Of a stretch of DNA of 64,000 nucleotides, positions 27,459 to 37,441 are shown one piece after another (position 1 is the first letter of the stretch; every line of letters starts with the position of its first letter). The DNA is from Curtobacterium pusillum. GTDB taxonomy: Bacteria; Actinomycetota; Actinomycetes; Actinomycetales; Microbacteriaceae. The notes beneath the pieces were generated by a model, which was not told the DNA's origin, searched no databases, and saw only the letters and a list, made by a program, of their open reading frames with translations. Where the stretch lies: positions 1 through 64,000 of the forward strand of contig NZ_JABMCE010000082.1 of assembly GCF_013359865.1 (NCBI RefSeq), in the 5' to 3' direction. A program made the translations under genes and the position numbers.

Positions 27459-28834
27459 TTAGCGAAGGAGTCGGGGCTAGATCGGGGTCATACGTCGGCG
27501 CGGCCGCTGTCGGTGTGTCAGCTGCCTTCTTCGTCCCCGTAGGCGGGCAGTTGTATCTCGTCGAGGTGATCTCGTTAGCCGTCGTCTTCCTGGTGATCGC
27601 GTCGCGCGGCTACCATCCTGGCTGGCGTGGAAAGACCGTACTATTCTTGGGTCTCATTTGGGCGGTAGCCTTCTCGATATCCTCCTATGTTCACGAATCT
27701 GCTTCAGTGGATTGGCGTCCAGGAATAGCCGCGATTCTATTTCTGCCCGCGGTTGTTCTCTGTATCCGCATCGTTGGTGTGACTCGATCCCATTATCGCT
27801 GGCTATTTAGCGCCTATCTGCTCGGGTCGCTCGTTGCGGCGTCCGTCCAGCCTGCCGAACTCTTCGCGGAGTCGCGCTGGAAGTTTGGGTACGGACTTCC
27901 GGCTACCCTGCTCTTGGTCCTTCTCGCTTCAAGATCGCGCGGCGCTGCCGTGAGGTGGTTGAGCATGTTGGGCGCAGTTGTCTTGAATGTCGCCTTCGAC
28001 TACCGGTCCCTCGCCTTAATCGTGACTTTCGTGTTAGCGATTGATTTTGTCCGTGTGGTGTTTAAACCAAAGCTTCATTCGTTCCCCGCCCGTGCGACGT
28101 TCGCCGTTGCTGCATCGGGCGGGCTGATTCTGATTGGGGCGATAGTCGCCCGCGTTTACAGTCGGCTCGCTCAGGAAGGGGTCCTAGGGCCTAGCGCCGC
28201 GCTGCGGCTACAGCTGCAGGGCGGCGGAGCTGTATGGACCATGCTTCTCGGCGGACGGAATGAAGGCTTTTACTCAGTTCCGGCGGTGCTTGAGCACCCA
28301 TTCGCGGGCTACGGCGCGAGTAAACCCCTACCTCTGCTTATTCAAACTACCGCTCAGCGCTCACTGCAGGCGTTGGGGCTTGGCCAATTGAGCGACTTCG
28401 GCCATGCGAATGGTCAGATTCCGACTCACTCGTTCCTGATGGACGCGTGGGTCACGTCAGGCCTATTAGGGGGACTGTTCTGGCTGTTTGTGTTGTTCCT
28501 TACGGTAGCGGCGCTGTTTGCCGTAGTGCGGAACTATGGCGAAAACGGGTGGGTGTTCCCGGGGATGCTGTTTACTCTCCAGGCGTGGAACATCCTTTTC
28601 AGCCCGTTTGGTGGGTCTTCGCGAATACTGGCAGCGATAACGCTGGCAATGGCGCTCTATGAATTAAGTCGGGTATACGGCGGCGGGGCACGTCAGGGGT
28701 CTCTTAGTACGAACCGATCAACGCCGGGTCAGCCAGGCCCGCTTGCGGCACGCGTGCGAGCATCCGCTCGTAGCGACCTATTTGCTCCTGTAGTGAGGCC
28801 GGAAGGAGCGGCAGTTGCGGTCGGTAAAGCCTAG
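27443..28834 (+). CDS. Polysaccharide polymerase (Wzy/O-antigen-ligase-like)
   Basis: A membrane protein of up to 463 residues with about ten hydrophobic segments and a large extracytoplasmic loop in the C-terminal half (LGGRNEGFYSVPAVLEHPF, then HSFLMDAWVTSGLLGGLFW). This topology and the THSFL...SGLLG stretch are typical of Wzy/WaaL proteins, which polymerise lipid-linked repeat units outside the membrane. Sequence conservation in this class is low, so the call rests on topology and on being the only such protein in the locus. An in-frame GTG at 27455 forms GTGA with the upstream stop and is a strong alternative start. Confidence 0.78.
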   Translation: MGRIVISEGVGARSGSYVGAAAVGVSAAFFVPVGGQLYLVEVISLAVVFLVIASRGYHPGWRGKTVLFLGLIWAVAFSISSYVHESASVDWRPGIAAILFLPAVVLCIRIVGVTRSHYRWLFSAYLLGSLVAASVQPAELFAESRWKFGYGLPATLLLVLLASRSRGAAVRWLSMLGAVVLNVAFDYRSLALIVTFVLAIDFVRVVFKPKLHSFPARATFAVAASGGLILIGAIVARVYSRLAQEGVLGPSAALRLQLQGGGAVWTMLLGGRNEGFYSVPAVLEHPFAGYGASKPLPLLIQTTAQRSLQALGLGQLSDFGHANGQIPTHSFLMDAWVTSGLLGGLFWLFVLFLTVAALFAVVRNYGENGWVFPGMLFTLQAWNILFSPFGGSSRILAAITLAMALYELSRVYGGGARQGSLSTNRSTPGQPGPLAARVRASARSDLFAPVVRPEGAAVAVGKA

Positions 28835-29963
28835 GGTTGCTTTGGTGGGAATCGGCAATTTCGAGAGCGGCTTCCAATCTGGTCGGCCGCGAGCCGTGTA
28901 CCGCGCCGCAGAGCAGGTTGCGGAGGTCGTCCCAATCTCTTTGCCGGCTCCCTCCGTGATCGCGCGCGGCTACGGCCGCGTGCTGAATGTGGGTAGCACA
29001 ACAAGACGGCTTCCCGATCGGGATCTCCGCCTTCTGCGTGCCTATTCTTCAATACAGGCGAGGAAGATTAATGAAATCCGTCCCGACGTGGTTATATCCA
29101 CAACCACGCTGAGCTTCTTGGAACCGTTGTCGGTTCCGTCTGCGAGCTGGGCGGATGCCCCGTTCAATCTTATGATTGGACAGCCGGAATATCCGGTGTT
29201 GTTTGCGGGGTCGCGCCGACTGATCCGTCAGCAGTGCGCGCTTGAGGCGCGTCTACTGTCGAACTGCACGATTGCTGCCTTCCCCACATCTGCTGGGTGC
29301 TCGGCTGCGAACGAACTCGCACCTCGTTCCAGGGTGGAGGTCCTCCCGTTCGGGCAAAACGTGAGTCAAGCTGCGATTGCCGCTGCTCGAGAGGCTCGTC
29401 AGCGCGCGCGGAGAGACCCGGGCAACGCATTATTCATCGGTCTGGATTGGGTGCGAAAGGGAGGGCCGCTGGCGCTCCGGGTGGTCGAAGTACTGAATTC
29501 GCGCGGTTTCAAGATGGGGCTTACGGTGATCGGTAGGTGTCCACCAGCGGTCGCCGCGCATCCTTTGGTGACCTTCGTAGGTGAGTTGGACCTTGAGCGC
29601 GCGGCGGATTTTGCTATTTATTGTCACTGTATAGCGAGTGCCTCATTCTTCCTTTTTCCAAGCAGGGCCGACAACTTCGGCGCCGTGGTGTCAGAAATGG
29701 CTGCGATGGGCGTCCCGGTGCTTGCTGATCCGAGAACCGGAGCGTCGGAGTACGTAGAGAAGGGTCATTTTGGACTAGTTGCGCCTGGTCATGTTACGAC
29801 CGACGAGGTCGCTTTGGAGGATTGGTTCGTCAGCGCTGGACAAGCACTCTTAGACGACGACGAAATGCGCCTAGGAATGAGCGACAGGGGAATTACGGCG
29901 AGCATGGAAGTATTGAACTATGGAGCGTCTCTAAGGCGGCTGCTGAAGATGCTGATTGAGTGA
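28815..29963 (+). CDS. Glycosyltransferase family 4-like
   Basis: A 382-residue GT-B type transferase. NALFIGLDWVRKGGPLALRV begins the C-terminal Rossmann domain, and SRADNFGAVVSEMAAMGVPV is the nucleotide-sugar site, with Asp replacing the first Glu of the usual Glu-x7-Glu pair. It starts with TTG at 28815, supported by GGAAGGAG seven bases upstream and a 20-bp overlap with the polymerase gene. Sugar specificity unknown. Confidence 0.82.
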   Translation: MRSVKPRVALVGIGNFESGFQSGRPRAVYRAAEQVAEVVPISLPAPSVIARGYGRVLNVGSTTRRLPDRDLRLLRAYSSIQARKINEIRPDVVISTTTLSFLEPLSVPSASWADAPFNLMIGQPEYPVLFAGSRRLIRQQCALEARLLSNCTIAAFPTSAGCSAANELAPRSRVEVLPFGQNVSQAAIAAAREARQRARRDPGNALFIGLDWVRKGGPLALRVVEVLNSRGFKMGLTVIGRCPPAVAAHPLVTFVGELDLERAADFAIYCHCIASASFFLFPSRADNFGAVVSEMAAMGVPVLADPRTGASEYVEKGHFGLVAPGHVTTDEVALEDWFVSAGQALLDDDEMRLGMSDRGITASMEVLNYGASLRRLLKMLIE

Positions 29964-29973
29964 AGGCGCTCAG

Positions 29974-31176
29974 TTGAAGTCACAATTTGTCTCGGTCCTA
30001 TTTGGCCGAGGACTTGCCAGTGTAGTGCAGGCGATCTCGATGATCTTGGTCGCTCGGTCTTTATCAGTCACGCAATTCGGGCTGGTTGGAATCGTCATCT
30101 CGGTCGGTACGATCGCGTCGTTGATTGGTGATCTCGGACTTACCACCTATATTGCTCGAGCACGCGCGATCCGCGACGAGGCAGCGGTGCGGGCCGGACT
30201 CCTCCTCAATCGGTGGAGCGCCGCGATAGGTGGTGCGCTGCTCATTTCGGTGGTAATCGTGGGTGCGCTGAATGGTGGTTGGCCCTGGTGGCCATTGCCG
30301 TTGCTGGCCGGCTTTATGGTGGAAAAGGCTGTCGACACGGCGTCCTCGGTGCTGATCGCGGACGGTAGGAATATCACAGCAAATCTCGCGCTGCTTGGGC
30401 GACGCGTCGTGGTTCTCATGTGCGTCGTGGCGGGGAGCGTCATCGCTTTCGATGCCGCTTGGACGTTCTCAGTTGGTTACCTTTTCTCGGCGATCGTTTC
30501 TCTCATATATGTTGCAATCTCCCTATTGGGCTCTCCGGACGCATATGCCGGGTCGCGTTCCACAACTGTCCGGATCGTTGCCCGCGAAACGCTCCCTTAC
30601 TTCTTTAGCAATCTTACCGCGGGCGTGCGACTTTTAGACACCGCTATCATCGCGTCGATCGCTTCTCCGCACGCGGCCGGCTTGTACGCTGCTGCCAGTC
30701 GGGTCACTAGCCCTGCGTATCTCATTCCGCAAACACTGACCACGGTGATTATGCCCCACGCTGCTCGAGCAACCGGGAAAGCTGTACGCGCGATGGGCAA
30801 CCGGCTCCTTCTAGCCACCGTGGGCCTCTCTATCGTCTTAGCCGCGCTGTCTCCTCTCGTGATCTGGTTCGCAGACTTGATTCTTGGCGATCAATACGCC
30901 GGGGCGGCGTTGCCCCTGCTCTTGCTATTGATTGGGTTGCCGTGGGTTGCGGCATCTTCTCCGTTCGGTTCACTGCTTCAGAGTCGTGGTCAGGCGCGAT
31001 TTGTAGCGGTGAACGGCGTCGTGTTCGCTGTGGGTGTTGTCGCCGCACTGATCGTTGCTTCGCTGCTGTGGGGTGCAGCTGGAGCAGCCGCAGCGGTGGG
31101 GGCCCTATATGCGGGTAAGACAATCGTCCTCGACCTCAAACTGAGGCGTACGGGTGTCGGTCGGGGTGGTGATTGA
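29974..31176 (+). CDS. Polysaccharide flippase (Wzx, MATE/MOP superfamily)
   Basis: A 400-residue membrane protein with about twelve transmembrane helices. The N-terminus (FVSVLFGRGLASVVQAISMI, LVARSLSVTQFGLVG) is characteristic of Wzx-type flippases, which move lipid-linked repeat units across the membrane. The TTG at 29974 has GAAGG at good distance; a TTG at 29956 overlapping the previous stop is the alternative. An 83-bp gap follows, holding no gene. Confidence 0.86.
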   Translation: MKSQFVSVLFGRGLASVVQAISMILVARSLSVTQFGLVGIVISVGTIASLIGDLGLTTYIARARAIRDEAAVRAGLLLNRWSAAIGGALLISVVIVGALNGGWPWWPLPLLAGFMVEKAVDTASSVLIADGRNITANLALLGRRVVVLMCVVAGSVIAFDAAWTFSVGYLFSAIVSLIYVAISLLGSPDAYAGSRSTTVRIVARETLPYFFSNLTAGVRLLDTAIIASIASPHAAGLYAAASRVTSPAYLIPQTLTTVIMPHAARATGKAVRAMGNRLLLATVGLSIVLAALSPLVIWFADLILGDQYAGAALPLLLLLIGLPWVAASSPFGSLLQSRGQARFVAVNGVVFAVGVVAALIVASLLWGAAGAAAAVGALYAGKTIVLDLKLRRTGVGRGGD

Positions 31177-31259
31177 TGAGTAGGTTGCTTTTAGGTTTCC
31201 CTATTTGTTATTGCGTCGCACGCCGAGTCCGCATTGCTAGTTGAAGGGACTGAACTCAG

Positions 31260-32543
31260 ATGAGCGTATCGAGCACGAGCTACAGGAATCGGGTACTCAT
31301 CCTTGGGCTTAACTTCGCGCCTGAAAGTACTGGGATAGCACCTTATACGACAGGCCTCGCCGAGGAGCTTGCTAAGCGGGGCATGGAGGTGAGGGCAATC
31401 ACGGGATTCCCGCACTACCCGCAATGGCGTTTCTCGTCGCCGAAGCCGCCACTCTGGCGGGAGTCCTTTGAGTCTGGCGTGAGGGTTGTTCGTCGAAGGC
31501 ACCTCTTGCCCAAGAGACCGGACGGTCTATGGCGAGCACTCTCTGAAATATCATTTGGCCTTTCCTCTGTTTTTGCTCGTTTCGGTAAGCCGGACGTTGT
31601 CGTGCTGGTGTCGCCAGCGTTGATCTCGAGCGCAATTGGTCTCTTGAAGGTGCGCCTGCTCACGCGGCGTCCCACCGCCGTTTGGGTACAGGACTTATAT
31701 ACGCTTGGGCTGCGTGAGCTCGGCGAAGGGAGAGTGGGAATTGCCGAACGCGCCATCGGCGCGCTCGAGCGGTGGTGCTTGCGGAGCGCCGACGCCGTGA
31801 TTGTCATTCACGACCGGTTCCGCGCCACGGTAGTTGAGGAGCTCGGAGTGGCGCCGGAGAAGGTCATGGTCGTGCGCAACTGGTCGCACTTGGAAGAGGC
31901 AGAACCGGTGGATCGATCTACTGCTCGAGCTGAGCTCGGTTGGGCCGAAACGGATTTCATCGTCTTGCACGCGGGGAACATGGGTGTGAAGCAGGGACTT
32001 GAGAACGTCGTGGAGGCAGCCAGACTGGCCACGGCGAGCGGCAGTAGCCTGCGGTTCGTCTTGCTCGGGGACGGAAACCAGCGTGAGCACCTCTCGGTGC
32101 TTGCAGCAGAGGTACCGTCGCTAACAATGATTGGGTCTCTCCCCGACGGTGAGTTCCGGAAGGCACTGGCCTCAGCTGACGCGCTGCTGGTCAACGAACG
32201 CAGCGGAGTGGGTGGTATGGCGGTCCCGAGCAAGCTGACGTCCTACTTCAGCACAGGTCTCCCGGTTATTGCCGCGACGGACTCGGGAAGCGTGACGGAG
32301 AGCGAAGTACTACTCGCTGCCGCTGGGCCTGTTGTTCCCGCAGGGGATCCCCAGGCCTTGGTGGACGCTGCGCTGGCGTTGGCGCAGAACCCGATTGCAG
32401 CGCGTGCCATGGGAGCAAGCGGTAGCCAGTTCCGGTCGACGCGTCTCACCGCTCGCTCTTCATTCGATAGATTTACTCAGCTGCTGAGGGGTTTGGCCAC
32501 CGGCCGAGGTCCCTCCTCCACCACAGAATCGGGGACTGATTGA
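31260..32543 (+). CDS. WcaI-like glycosyltransferase (family 4)
   Basis: A 427-residue transferase that resembles the WcaI/WbuB fucosyltransferase group: [20 protein letters not shown] at the N-terminus, [33 protein letters not shown], and [18 protein letters not shown] opening the C-terminal domain. Fucosyl transfer would fit the gmd and GDP-fucose synthase genes directly downstream. The stop overlaps the gmd start as TTGA. AT content declines toward the host level in the last third. Confidence 0.85.
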   Translation: MSVSSTSYRNRVLILGLNFAPESTGIAPYTTGLAEELAKRGMEVRAITGFPHYPQWRFSSPKPPLWRESFESGVRVVRRRHLLPKRPDGLWRALSEISFGLSSVFARFGKPDVVVLVSPALISSAIGLLKVRLLTRRPTAVWVQDLYTLGLRELGEGRVGIAERAIGALERWCLRSADAVIVIHDRFRATVVEELGVAPEKVMVVRNWSHLEEAEPVDRSTARAELGWAETDFIVLHAGNMGVKQGLENVVEAARLATASGSSLRFVLLGDGNQREHLSVLAAEVPSLTMIGSLPDGEFRKALASADALLVNERSGVGGMAVPSKLTSYFSTGLPVIAATDSGSVTESEVLLAAAGPVVPAGDPQALVDAALALAQNPIAARAMGASGSQFRSTRLTARSSFDRFTQLLRGLATGRGPSSTTESGTD

Positions 32544-33568
32544 CCAAGCGCGCGCTCATAACGGGCATCACGGGACAAGATGGGTCATACCTGGCCGAGT
32601 TGCTTCTTCGCAAGGGCTACGAGGTCCACGGGCTGATCCGCCGAGCTTCGACCTTCAACACCTCACGGATCGACCACCTGTACGTCGATCCGCACAACCC
32701 GGATGCCAAGCTCTTCCTGCACTACGGGGACCTCGGCGACGGTGCGCGGCTCGTCAGTCTGCTCGGCGAGCTGAAGCCGGACGAGGTCTACAACCTGGCG
32801 GCGCAGTCGCACGTGCGTGTGTCGTTCGACGAGCCTGAGCACACCGGGGACGTCACGGGTGTCGGCTCGATGCGCATGCTTGAGGCCGTCCGCATGTCGG
32901 GCATCCACACGCGCTTCTACCAGGCGTCGTCCTCAGAGATGTTCGGTGCGACGCCGCCGCCCCAGAACGAGGAGACGCCGTTCTGGCCGAGGTCTCCGTA
33001 CGGGGCAGCGAAGGTCTACAGCTACTGGGTGACCCGGAACTACCGTGAGGCCTACGGGATGTTCGCGGTGAACGGCATCCTGTTCAACCACGAGTCGCCG
33101 CGGCGGGGTGAGACTTTCGTGACGCGCAAGATCACCCGTGCCGTTGCGCGCATCAAGGCCGGCCTTGAAGACCACGTCTACCTCGGCAACCTCGACTCCG
33201 TGCGCGACTGGGGTTACGCGGCCGAATACGTCGAGGGCATGTGGCGGATGCTGCAGGCCGACGAGCCGGACGACTTCGTCCTGGCGACCGGCGGCGACTT
33301 CACCGTCAAGGACTTTCTGTCGACTGCGTTCTCGCACGCGGGCCTGAACTGGGAAGACCACGTCCGGTTCGATGAGCGCTACCTGCGGCCGAGCGAGGTG
33401 GATGCCCTCGTGGGTGATGCTTCGAAGGCCAAGGAGAAGCTCGGCTGGGAAGCAACTGTCGATACAGCAGAACTCGCGCGGATCATGGTCGACGCTGACA
33501 TCGAGGCGCTCGAGCACGAAGGGCGCCCCTGGATCGACACCGTCCGTCTCGAGAGCTGGGGTTCCTGA
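32540..33568 (+). CDS. gmd: GDP-mannose 4,6-dehydratase
   Basis: A 342-residue extended short-chain dehydrogenase converting GDP-mannose to GDP-4-keto-6-deoxymannose. [17 protein letters not shown] is the NADP loop, ASSSEMFG holds the catalytic Ser/Glu, [12 protein letters not shown] gives Tyr-x3-Lys, and [19 protein letters not shown] is the GMD-specific substrate region. The TTG start at 32540 overlaps the upstream stop. Composition returns to host-like GC from about 32600. Confidence 0.95.
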   Translation: MTKRALITGITGQDGSYLAELLLRKGYEVHGLIRRASTFNTSRIDHLYVDPHNPDAKLFLHYGDLGDGARLVSLLGELKPDEVYNLAAQSHVRVSFDEPEHTGDVTGVGSMRMLEAVRMSGIHTRFYQASSSEMFGATPPPQNEETPFWPRSPYGAAKVYSYWVTRNYREAYGMFAVNGILFNHESPRRGETFVTRKITRAVARIKAGLEDHVYLGNLDSVRDWGYAAEYVEGMWRMLQADEPDDFVLATGGDFTVKDFLSTAFSHAGLNWEDHVRFDERYLRPSEVDALVGDASKAKEKLGWEATVDTAELARIMVDADIEALEHEGRPWIDTVRLESWGS

Positions 33569-34539
33569 TGACCACGACCGATTTCACTCCGGGTCCGATC
33601 GATCGGGCCGAGCGGGTCTACGTTGCTGGCCACCGAGGACTCGTCGGCTCTGCCGTGTGGCGAAAGCTTGAATCCGAGGGCTTCGAGGACATCGTGGGGC
33701 GGACCTCGTCCGAGCTGGACCTGAAGAATCGTGCCGCGGTGTTCGAGTTCTTCGCCGAGCAGAAGCCCAAGCACGTCGTGCTCGCCGCCGCGAAGGTCGG
33801 CGGCATCATGGCGAACAACACCTACCCGCACGACTTCCTCAGCGAGAACCTGCAGATCCAGGTCAACGTGATGGACGCTGCCGTCGAGCACGGGGTCGAG
33901 CGTCTCGTTTTCCTCGGCTCGTCGTGCATCTACCCGAAGCTGGCCGAGCAACCGATTCACGAGGACGCTCTGCTCACGGGCCACCTCGAACCGACGAACG
34001 ACGCGTACGCGATCGCGAAGATCGCCGGCATCCTCCAGGTGCAGGCCGTTCGTCGCCAGTTCGGACGCCCGTGGATCTCTGCGATGCCAACGAACCTCTA
34101 CGGCCCCGGCGACAACTTCTCGCCGACGGGTTCGCACGTGCTGCCCGCACTCATCCGCCGGTACGACGAGGCGGTGCAGTCCGGCGCGGAGCGGGTGGAG
34201 AACTGGGGAACCGGAAGCCCCCGCCGGGAGTTCTTGCACGTCGACGACATGGCCGCGGCGGTCTTCCACCTGATGGAGCACTACGACGGGCCGGAGCAAG
34301 TCAACGTCGGCACCGGTTCGGACGTGACCATCAAGGAGATCGCCGAGACCATTGCGAAGATCGTCGGGTTCGAGGGCGAGACGGTCTGGGACACCACGAA
34401 GCCGGACGGGACACCGCAGAAGCTGCTCGACGTGTCGAAGCTGGCAGGCGAGGGGTGGACGTCGCAGATCGGCCTCGAAGAGGGCCTGCGGAGCACCATC
34501 GACTGGTATCGCGAACACGCGGACACCATCCGCCAGTAA
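33568..34539 (+). CDS. fcl: GDP-L-fucose synthase
   Basis: A 323-residue epimerase/reductase turning GDP-4-keto-6-deoxymannose into GDP-L-fucose. [14 protein letters not shown] binds [13 protein letters not shown] carries the catalytic Ser/Cys, and YAIAKIAG has the Tyr-x3-Lys pair; NLYGPGDNF and [13 protein letters not shown] are typical of the family. Start and gmd stop share one base (TGATG). With gmd this commits the locus to fucose-containing polysaccharide. Confidence 0.95.
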   Translation: MTTTDFTPGPIDRAERVYVAGHRGLVGSAVWRKLESEGFEDIVGRTSSELDLKNRAAVFEFFAEQKPKHVVLAAAKVGGIMANNTYPHDFLSENLQIQVNVMDAAVEHGVERLVFLGSSCIYPKLAEQPIHEDALLTGHLEPTNDAYAIAKIAGILQVQAVRRQFGRPWISAMPTNLYGPGDNFSPTGSHVLPALIRRYDEAVQSGAERVENWGTGSPRREFLHVDDMAAAVFHLMEHYDGPEQVNVGTGSDVTIKEIAETIAKIVGFEGETVWDTTKPDGTPQKLLDVSKLAGEGWTSQIGLEEGLRSTIDWYREHADTIRQ

Positions 34540-34574
34540 GGGCGATCGGACATGAGGAACCATAGGATTGCCTC

Positions 34575-36395
34575 ATGTCCGACCTGCCCGAGTCGCGACG
34601 CACTGCAGCACGCCGGGGGGCTCGTCCTCGGCTCGTCTTGTGGATCGTCCTTGCCCTCGTCCTGATCCTGATCCTCGCCGTCGCATGGGTGGGGGTGCGC
34701 GCGTTGCTTGCGAGGGGACACCTCGAACGTGCTGTCGGTGACGTGGACACGCTGCGGGCGCAGCTGACCGATGGTGACTCTGCCGCAGCGAAGAACACGG
34801 CTAAGCGGCTGGAAGACGAAGCGGGCGCGGCCAGGGCGTTGACGGGCGATCCGGTCTGGGGCGCGGCGCAGTACACGCCATTCTTCGGGGCCAACCTGCG
34901 CGCAGTGCGCCAGGTATCCGTGGTCGTCGACGACGTCGCACGCAACGCGGTGAGCCCCGTCGCAGGGGTCGTCGGGAAGTTGGACTCGGACTCCTTCGCC
35001 CCGAAGAACGGCAAGATCGACCTGCAGCCGATCGAGGACGCGCAGCCGGCGGTCGCAAAGGCGACGAGAACGCTCACGAAGGCGGATCGCGATGCCGATG
35101 CGATCGACACGAACAGGACGCTCTCGCCGGTCACTACCGCCGTCGCGGAACTGCGGAACGCGTTGCAGACGGCGTCGGCCCAGGCTGACGGGGCGAACCG
35201 CATCGTGCAGCTGGCACCGGCCATGCTCGGTCACGACGGTGACCGGAACTACCTGCTGTTGTTCCAGAACAACGCCGAGTTGCGCGCAGGCGGGGGTATC
35301 CCTGGATCTGTGGCGCTCCTCCAGGCCCATGACGGGTCCCTTGCCCTGCAGAACCAAGCCGCTGGCTCATCCTTCGGGCCGTACGACCAGCCGGTCCTGC
35401 CGCTTTCGGCCGACACGACCGGGCTGTACGGCAAGATCACCGGCGAGTACATGCAGGACGTCACGCTCACGCCGCGGTTCGACGTGTCAGCGAAGCTGGC
35501 ACAGGCGATGTGGAAGCAGAAGTTCGGTCAGCAGGTCGACGGCGTGCTCGCGATGGACCCGGTGACGCTCAGCTACATCCTGAAAGCGACCGGACCGGTC
35601 CAGCTGCCGACCGGCGACACCCTGACGTCCGACAACGCGGTGAAGCTGCTGCTCAGCGACGTCTACGCGAAGTATCCGGACCCGACGATGCAGGACGCGT
35701 TCTTCGCAGCGGCGGCGAGCTCGGTCTTCGAGAAGGTCTCCACCGGCGGTTTCGACACGAAGAAGTTCATCGCCGCGCTCGCCCTGGGCTCCGACGAGGG
35801 GCGGCTGCGCCTGTGGAGCGCGACGAAGGGTGAGCAGAGCCGGATCAGTGGCACGGCGGTGGCGGGCGAGCTCCCGACCGTCTCGAAGGCGGCGCGGCAG
35901 TTCGGCGTGTACCTCAACGACGGCACCGGCTCCAAGATGGACTACTACCTCGACAAGACCGTGTCCGTCGGCAGCTCCGTCTGCCGCAAGGACGGCAGAC
36001 CGACGTCCGTCGTCGAGGTGACCTTGAAGAACAGCGCCCCGGCCGACGCCGCGACCAGCCTGCCCGAGTACGTCACCGGAGGCGGCGCCTTCGGCACGGA
36101 GCCGGGCAAGATCAAGACGCTCATCGCCGTGTACGCGCCGGAGAACGCGATCTACCTCGGTGCGACCCAGGACGGCAAGGAGGCCGCGCTGCAGACCGCG
36201 ACCGATGGTGGGCATCCCGTCGCGCAGCTCCAGACGATGCTCGCTCCGGGGCAGAGCGTGACGTTCCGTGTGGTGTTCCTCGGCCAGGCGAAGTACGCCA
36301 AGGCCGCAGTACAGGCGATGTCGACGCCCGGCGTCGATCAGGCCGAGACAGAGCCGCTCTCGTTCGAGTGCTCCAACCCGACACACGCAGGCTGA
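34575..36395 (+). CDS. DUF4012 membrane-anchored extracellular protein
   Basis: A 606-residue protein with one N-terminal transmembrane helix (LVLWIVLALVLILILAVAWV) and a large extracellular part. NYLLLFQNNAELRAGGGIPGS is the family's hallmark core (about residues 217-237). DUF4012 proteins commonly sit at the end of actinobacterial exopolysaccharide loci, as here 35 bp after the GDP-fucose synthase gene; a role in polysaccharide attachment or assembly is inferred from position only. Host-like composition. Confidence 0.82.
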   Translation: MSDLPESRRTAARRGARPRLVLWIVLALVLILILAVAWVGVRALLARGHLERAVGDVDTLRAQLTDGDSAAAKNTAKRLEDEAGAARALTGDPVWGAAQYTPFFGANLRAVRQVSVVVDDVARNAVSPVAGVVGKLDSDSFAPKNGKIDLQPIEDAQPAVAKATRTLTKADRDADAIDTNRTLSPVTTAVAELRNALQTASAQADGANRIVQLAPAMLGHDGDRNYLLLFQNNAELRAGGGIPGSVALLQAHDGSLALQNQAAGSSFGPYDQPVLPLSADTTGLYGKITGEYMQDVTLTPRFDVSAKLAQAMWKQKFGQQVDGVLAMDPVTLSYILKATGPVQLPTGDTLTSDNAVKLLLSDVYAKYPDPTMQDAFFAAAASSVFEKVSTGGFDTKKFIAALALGSDEGRLRLWSATKGEQSRISGTAVAGELPTVSKAARQFGVYLNDGTGSKMDYYLDKTVSVGSSVCRKDGRPTSVVEVTLKNSAPADAATSLPEYVTGGGAFGTEPGKIKTLIAVYAPENAIYLGATQDGKEAALQTATDGGHPVAQLQTMLAPGQSVTFRVVFLGQAKYAKAAVQAMSTPGVDQAETEPLSFECSNPTHAG

Positions 36396-36869
36396 CGGCA
36401 GCTGGCCCCCGGTTTTGACCAGCCGCGGGGTGCCGATGGGCGGCGAACCATACGACACCGAGCCATGCCAGAGCGCGAGCCGCGATCGTGTTCCTCCAGA
36501 AAACGCGGCTGGCAGGCCCCCAGAACGAGGCGCAGTTGGTTCAGACCTTGCTGCGGTGACAGGTGAGCCGCAGGGTGTCCGGCTTGCTGCCATCCTGCAT
36601 GCTCACCCCGTCTGGCCAGGGGTTCCCGAGCTCCGGAGTGCGCCCGTTGGGCAGTGAGCACCTGGTTCCGGCCATCCGTTCCGCGCACTCGCACTCCGAA
36701 GTTCACCGGATTGTTGCGTTGAGCATGGCAACAGGCTGAGAAGTTCCGATAGATTGAGTGAACTTCGTCAATCGCGCCCGCTATGACCAGGCCGGGGGAG
36801 GGGATGAGGCGAAGAAGCGGACTCTGGACGTCAGGGTCTGAAGGATCAGATCAGTAGGGGAACCACTCC
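36396..36869. other. 474-bp intergenic region between the polysaccharide locus and a surface-protein gene
   Basis: The left two thirds hold no convincing conserved gene apart from a possible 44-codon frame on the minus strand. The right third (36698-36790) is AT-richer and contains GAAGTTC (36740-36746) facing GAACTTC (36760-36766) with a further GAAGTTCA at 36698, and a GATAGATT that may be a -10 element for the gene at 36870. No terminator-like hairpin was found directly after the DUF4012 gene. Confidence 0.5.
36541..36675 (-). CDS. Possible small protein (44 residues)
   Basis: A frame from ATG 36675 to TGA 36541, with 37 of 44 codons ending in G or C. It encodes a short protein with two Cys and sequence PWPDGVSMQDGSKPDTLRLT. 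The ribosome-binding site is weak (CGGAACGG). No family recognised; it could be chance. Confidence 0.25.
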   Translation of the reverse strand: MAGTRCSLPNGRTPELGNPWPDGVSMQDGSKPDTLRLTCHRSKV

Positions 36870-37424
36870 ATGAAGAAGCTCATCGCTGCGATCGTGCTGG
36901 CTGGCGCCGCGCTGCTCGCGACGCCGGCCGCTGCCAACGCCGCCGGTTACACGCCCGACTCGAACGTCTCCGTCTCCGGCAGCTTCACCGCCGGCGGCAC
37001 CGCTGTCGTGAACTTCAGCGAGGGCGCGTTCCAGGACAACGAGACCGTCAACGTCCAGGTGACGGGTGCCGGTGCGGTCACGCTCGGCGCGCTGCCGACC
37101 ACGACCGTCTCGAAGGCCTACACCGCCTCGTCGGACGGCTCGCTCGCCGTGACCGTCACCTTCCCGCAGGGCGCCTCGGGCACCTACAGCCTCACCGCCA
37201 CCGGTGCGACCTCGGGTGTCGTGGGCTACGCGTCCTTCACCGTCGCGCCGGCTGACGCCACCGCGGTCTCGACCGCCAACGGCTCCGGCACGGACGGCAC
37301 CCTCGCCTTCACCGGTTCGACCGTCTCCGCGCTCGCTCTCTGGGTGGCCGGCGGCGCTGTCGTCCTCGGTGGTGGCCTGCTGCTGGTCCGCGGTTCGGTC
37401 CGTCGCCAGCGCGAGACCGTCTGA
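36870..37424 (+). CDS. Small LAxTG-anchored surface protein (sortase E substrate)
   Basis: A 184-residue exported protein. A signal peptide (MKKLIAAIVLAGAALLATPA, cleavage near ANA-AGY) is followed by a beta-sandwich-like domain and a cell-wall sorting signal: LAFTG at residues 145-149, a hydrophobic helix, and the basic tail RRQRETV. LAxTG is the class E sortase motif of high-GC actinobacteria. The product should be covalently attached to peptidoglycan. Monocistronic: a strong hairpin follows 17 bp after the stop. The sortase gene is not in view. Confidence 0.85.
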   Translation: MKKLIAAIVLAGAALLATPAAANAAGYTPDSNVSVSGSFTAGGTAVVNFSEGAFQDNETVNVQVTGAGAVTLGALPTTTVSKAYTASSDGSLAVTVTFPQGASGTYSLTATGATSGVVGYASFTVAPADATAVSTANGSGTDGTLAFTGSTVSALALWVAGGAVVLGGGLLLVRGSVRRQRETV

Positions 37425-37441
37425 GTCATCACGCACTGACG

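Noticed and set aside
31177..31259. Short frame between flippase and WcaI-like genes
   Set aside because: About 20 codons without a ribosome-binding site; treated as a leader or spacer.
24190..32600. Polysaccharide cassette as an integrated mobile element
   Set aside because: No transposase, integrase, tRNA or flanking direct repeats were seen; homologous exchange explains it better.
36338..36706. 122-codon minus-strand frame in the gap after the DUF4012 gene
   Set aside because: Low-complexity sequence overlapping the DUF4012 3' end; the 44-codon frame in another phase has better codon usage.
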